Shown here one piece after another: positions 6,295-6,383 of a stretch of 6,383 bases of DNA (its first letter is position 1; each line of letters opens with the position of its first letter). The position numbers and the translations under genes were made by a program. The stretch lies in NCBI GenBank assembly GCA_964486075.1, contig CAZALU010000129.1, positions 1 through 6,383 of the forward strand, in the 5' to 3' direction. The notes beneath the pieces were generated by a model, which did not search any database, was not told the origin of the DNA, and was given only the letters and a program-made list of their open reading frames with translations. This DNA comes from JAHIJO01 sp964486075 (GTDB lineage Bacteria; Verrucomicrobiota; Kiritimatiellia; JAAZAB01).

Positions 6295-6356
6295 TGTAGC
6301 CGCGATCGATGATCGCGGTCTTGGCTGGAAGACCGACATCAACGACGTCGGCTACA
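6295..6356. repeat. BIME-like inverted hairpin pair, copy 2
   Basis: GTAG (6296-6299) is followed by CCGCGATC (6300-6307), a GAT loop and GATCGCGG (6311-6318). A second hairpin, CCGAC (6333-6337)/GTCGG (6347-6351), is closed by CTAC (6352-6355). Compared with copy 1 the hairpin bases and loop lengths differ while pairing is kept on both sides. Confidence 0.75.
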
Positions 6357-6383
6357 GTAAGAGTTGACCGGCGGCTACCGGTC

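Larger units (their letters stand above)
6128..6383. repeat. Tandem array of structured repeats (two full units and start of a third)
   Basis: A 37-nt block beginning ACCGGCGTCTGCCGG and ending TGCTAAGGAAT occurs at 6128-6164 and again at 6240-6276 with one mismatch. A third copy starts at 6367 and is cut by the window end. Each block holds a small hairpin (ACCGGC/GCCGGT in the first copy) and is followed by a hairpin pair bounded by TGTAGCC and GGCTACA, then by the shared tail AGTAAGAG. Unit lengths are 112 and 127 nt. The second is longer partly because AGGAAT is repeated 10 nt on (6271-6276 and 6281-6286). The array continues outside the window. Confidence 0.85.

Noticed and set aside
6128..6383. 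CRISPR array or integron attC array
   Set aside because: Units are 112-127 nt with internal inverted pairs, and the 'variable' part is itself structured and related between copies. No 25-40 nt repeats with unique spacers of equal length, no GTTRRRY/RYYYAAC attC core sites and no cassette genes are seen.

Overview
This GC-rich window carries two complete genes and the tail of a third, all on the + strand and all apparently encoding exported proteins, separated by unusually repeat-dense intergenic DNA. Long secreted proteins built from glycine-rich, SUMF1-like, CBM9-like, FlgD-like and NHL-type modules suggest an uncultured member of the PVC group (Kiritimatiellota, Lentisphaerota, Verrucomicrobiota or Planctomycetota). 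This is an inference from protein style; no marker gene is present.

Layout. Positions 1-246 hold the C-terminal end of a glycine-rich exported protein. Positions 247-666 contain an imperfect dyad and then a 222-bp non-autonomous mobile element (339-560). That element has perfect 11-bp terminal inverted repeats starting GTAA and an 8-bp direct repeat on each side, the signature expected of the IS66 family, and it carries a second, REP-like palindrome inside. Positions 667-2178 encode a 503-residue secreted protein with a C-terminal formylglycine-generating-enzyme (SUMF1) fold that lacks the two catalytic cysteines of true FGEs. Positions 2179-2382 form a hairpin-rich spacer. Positions 2383-5907 encode an 1174-residue secreted protein with an N-terminal CBM9-like domain, a FlgD-like Ig domain and a long beta-propeller region. 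Positions 5908-6383 hold no gene, but contain a 62-nt long-armed palindrome and a tandem array of structured repeats that runs off the window edge.

No shared pathway can be read from the genes. They look like cell-surface or secreted adhesion, polysaccharide-binding or scaffolding proteins. The strong hairpins between the two complete genes argue against a tight operon.

The most interesting signal is non-coding. Several palindromes of different sequence share one architecture: the tetranucleotide GTAG at, or within two bases of, the foot of a hairpin, often in inverted pairs. This is the architecture of REP/BIME elements moved by RAYT (TnpA-REP, Y1 HUH) transposases. No transposase lies in the window, so a trans-acting RAYT elsewhere in the genome is a testable prediction.
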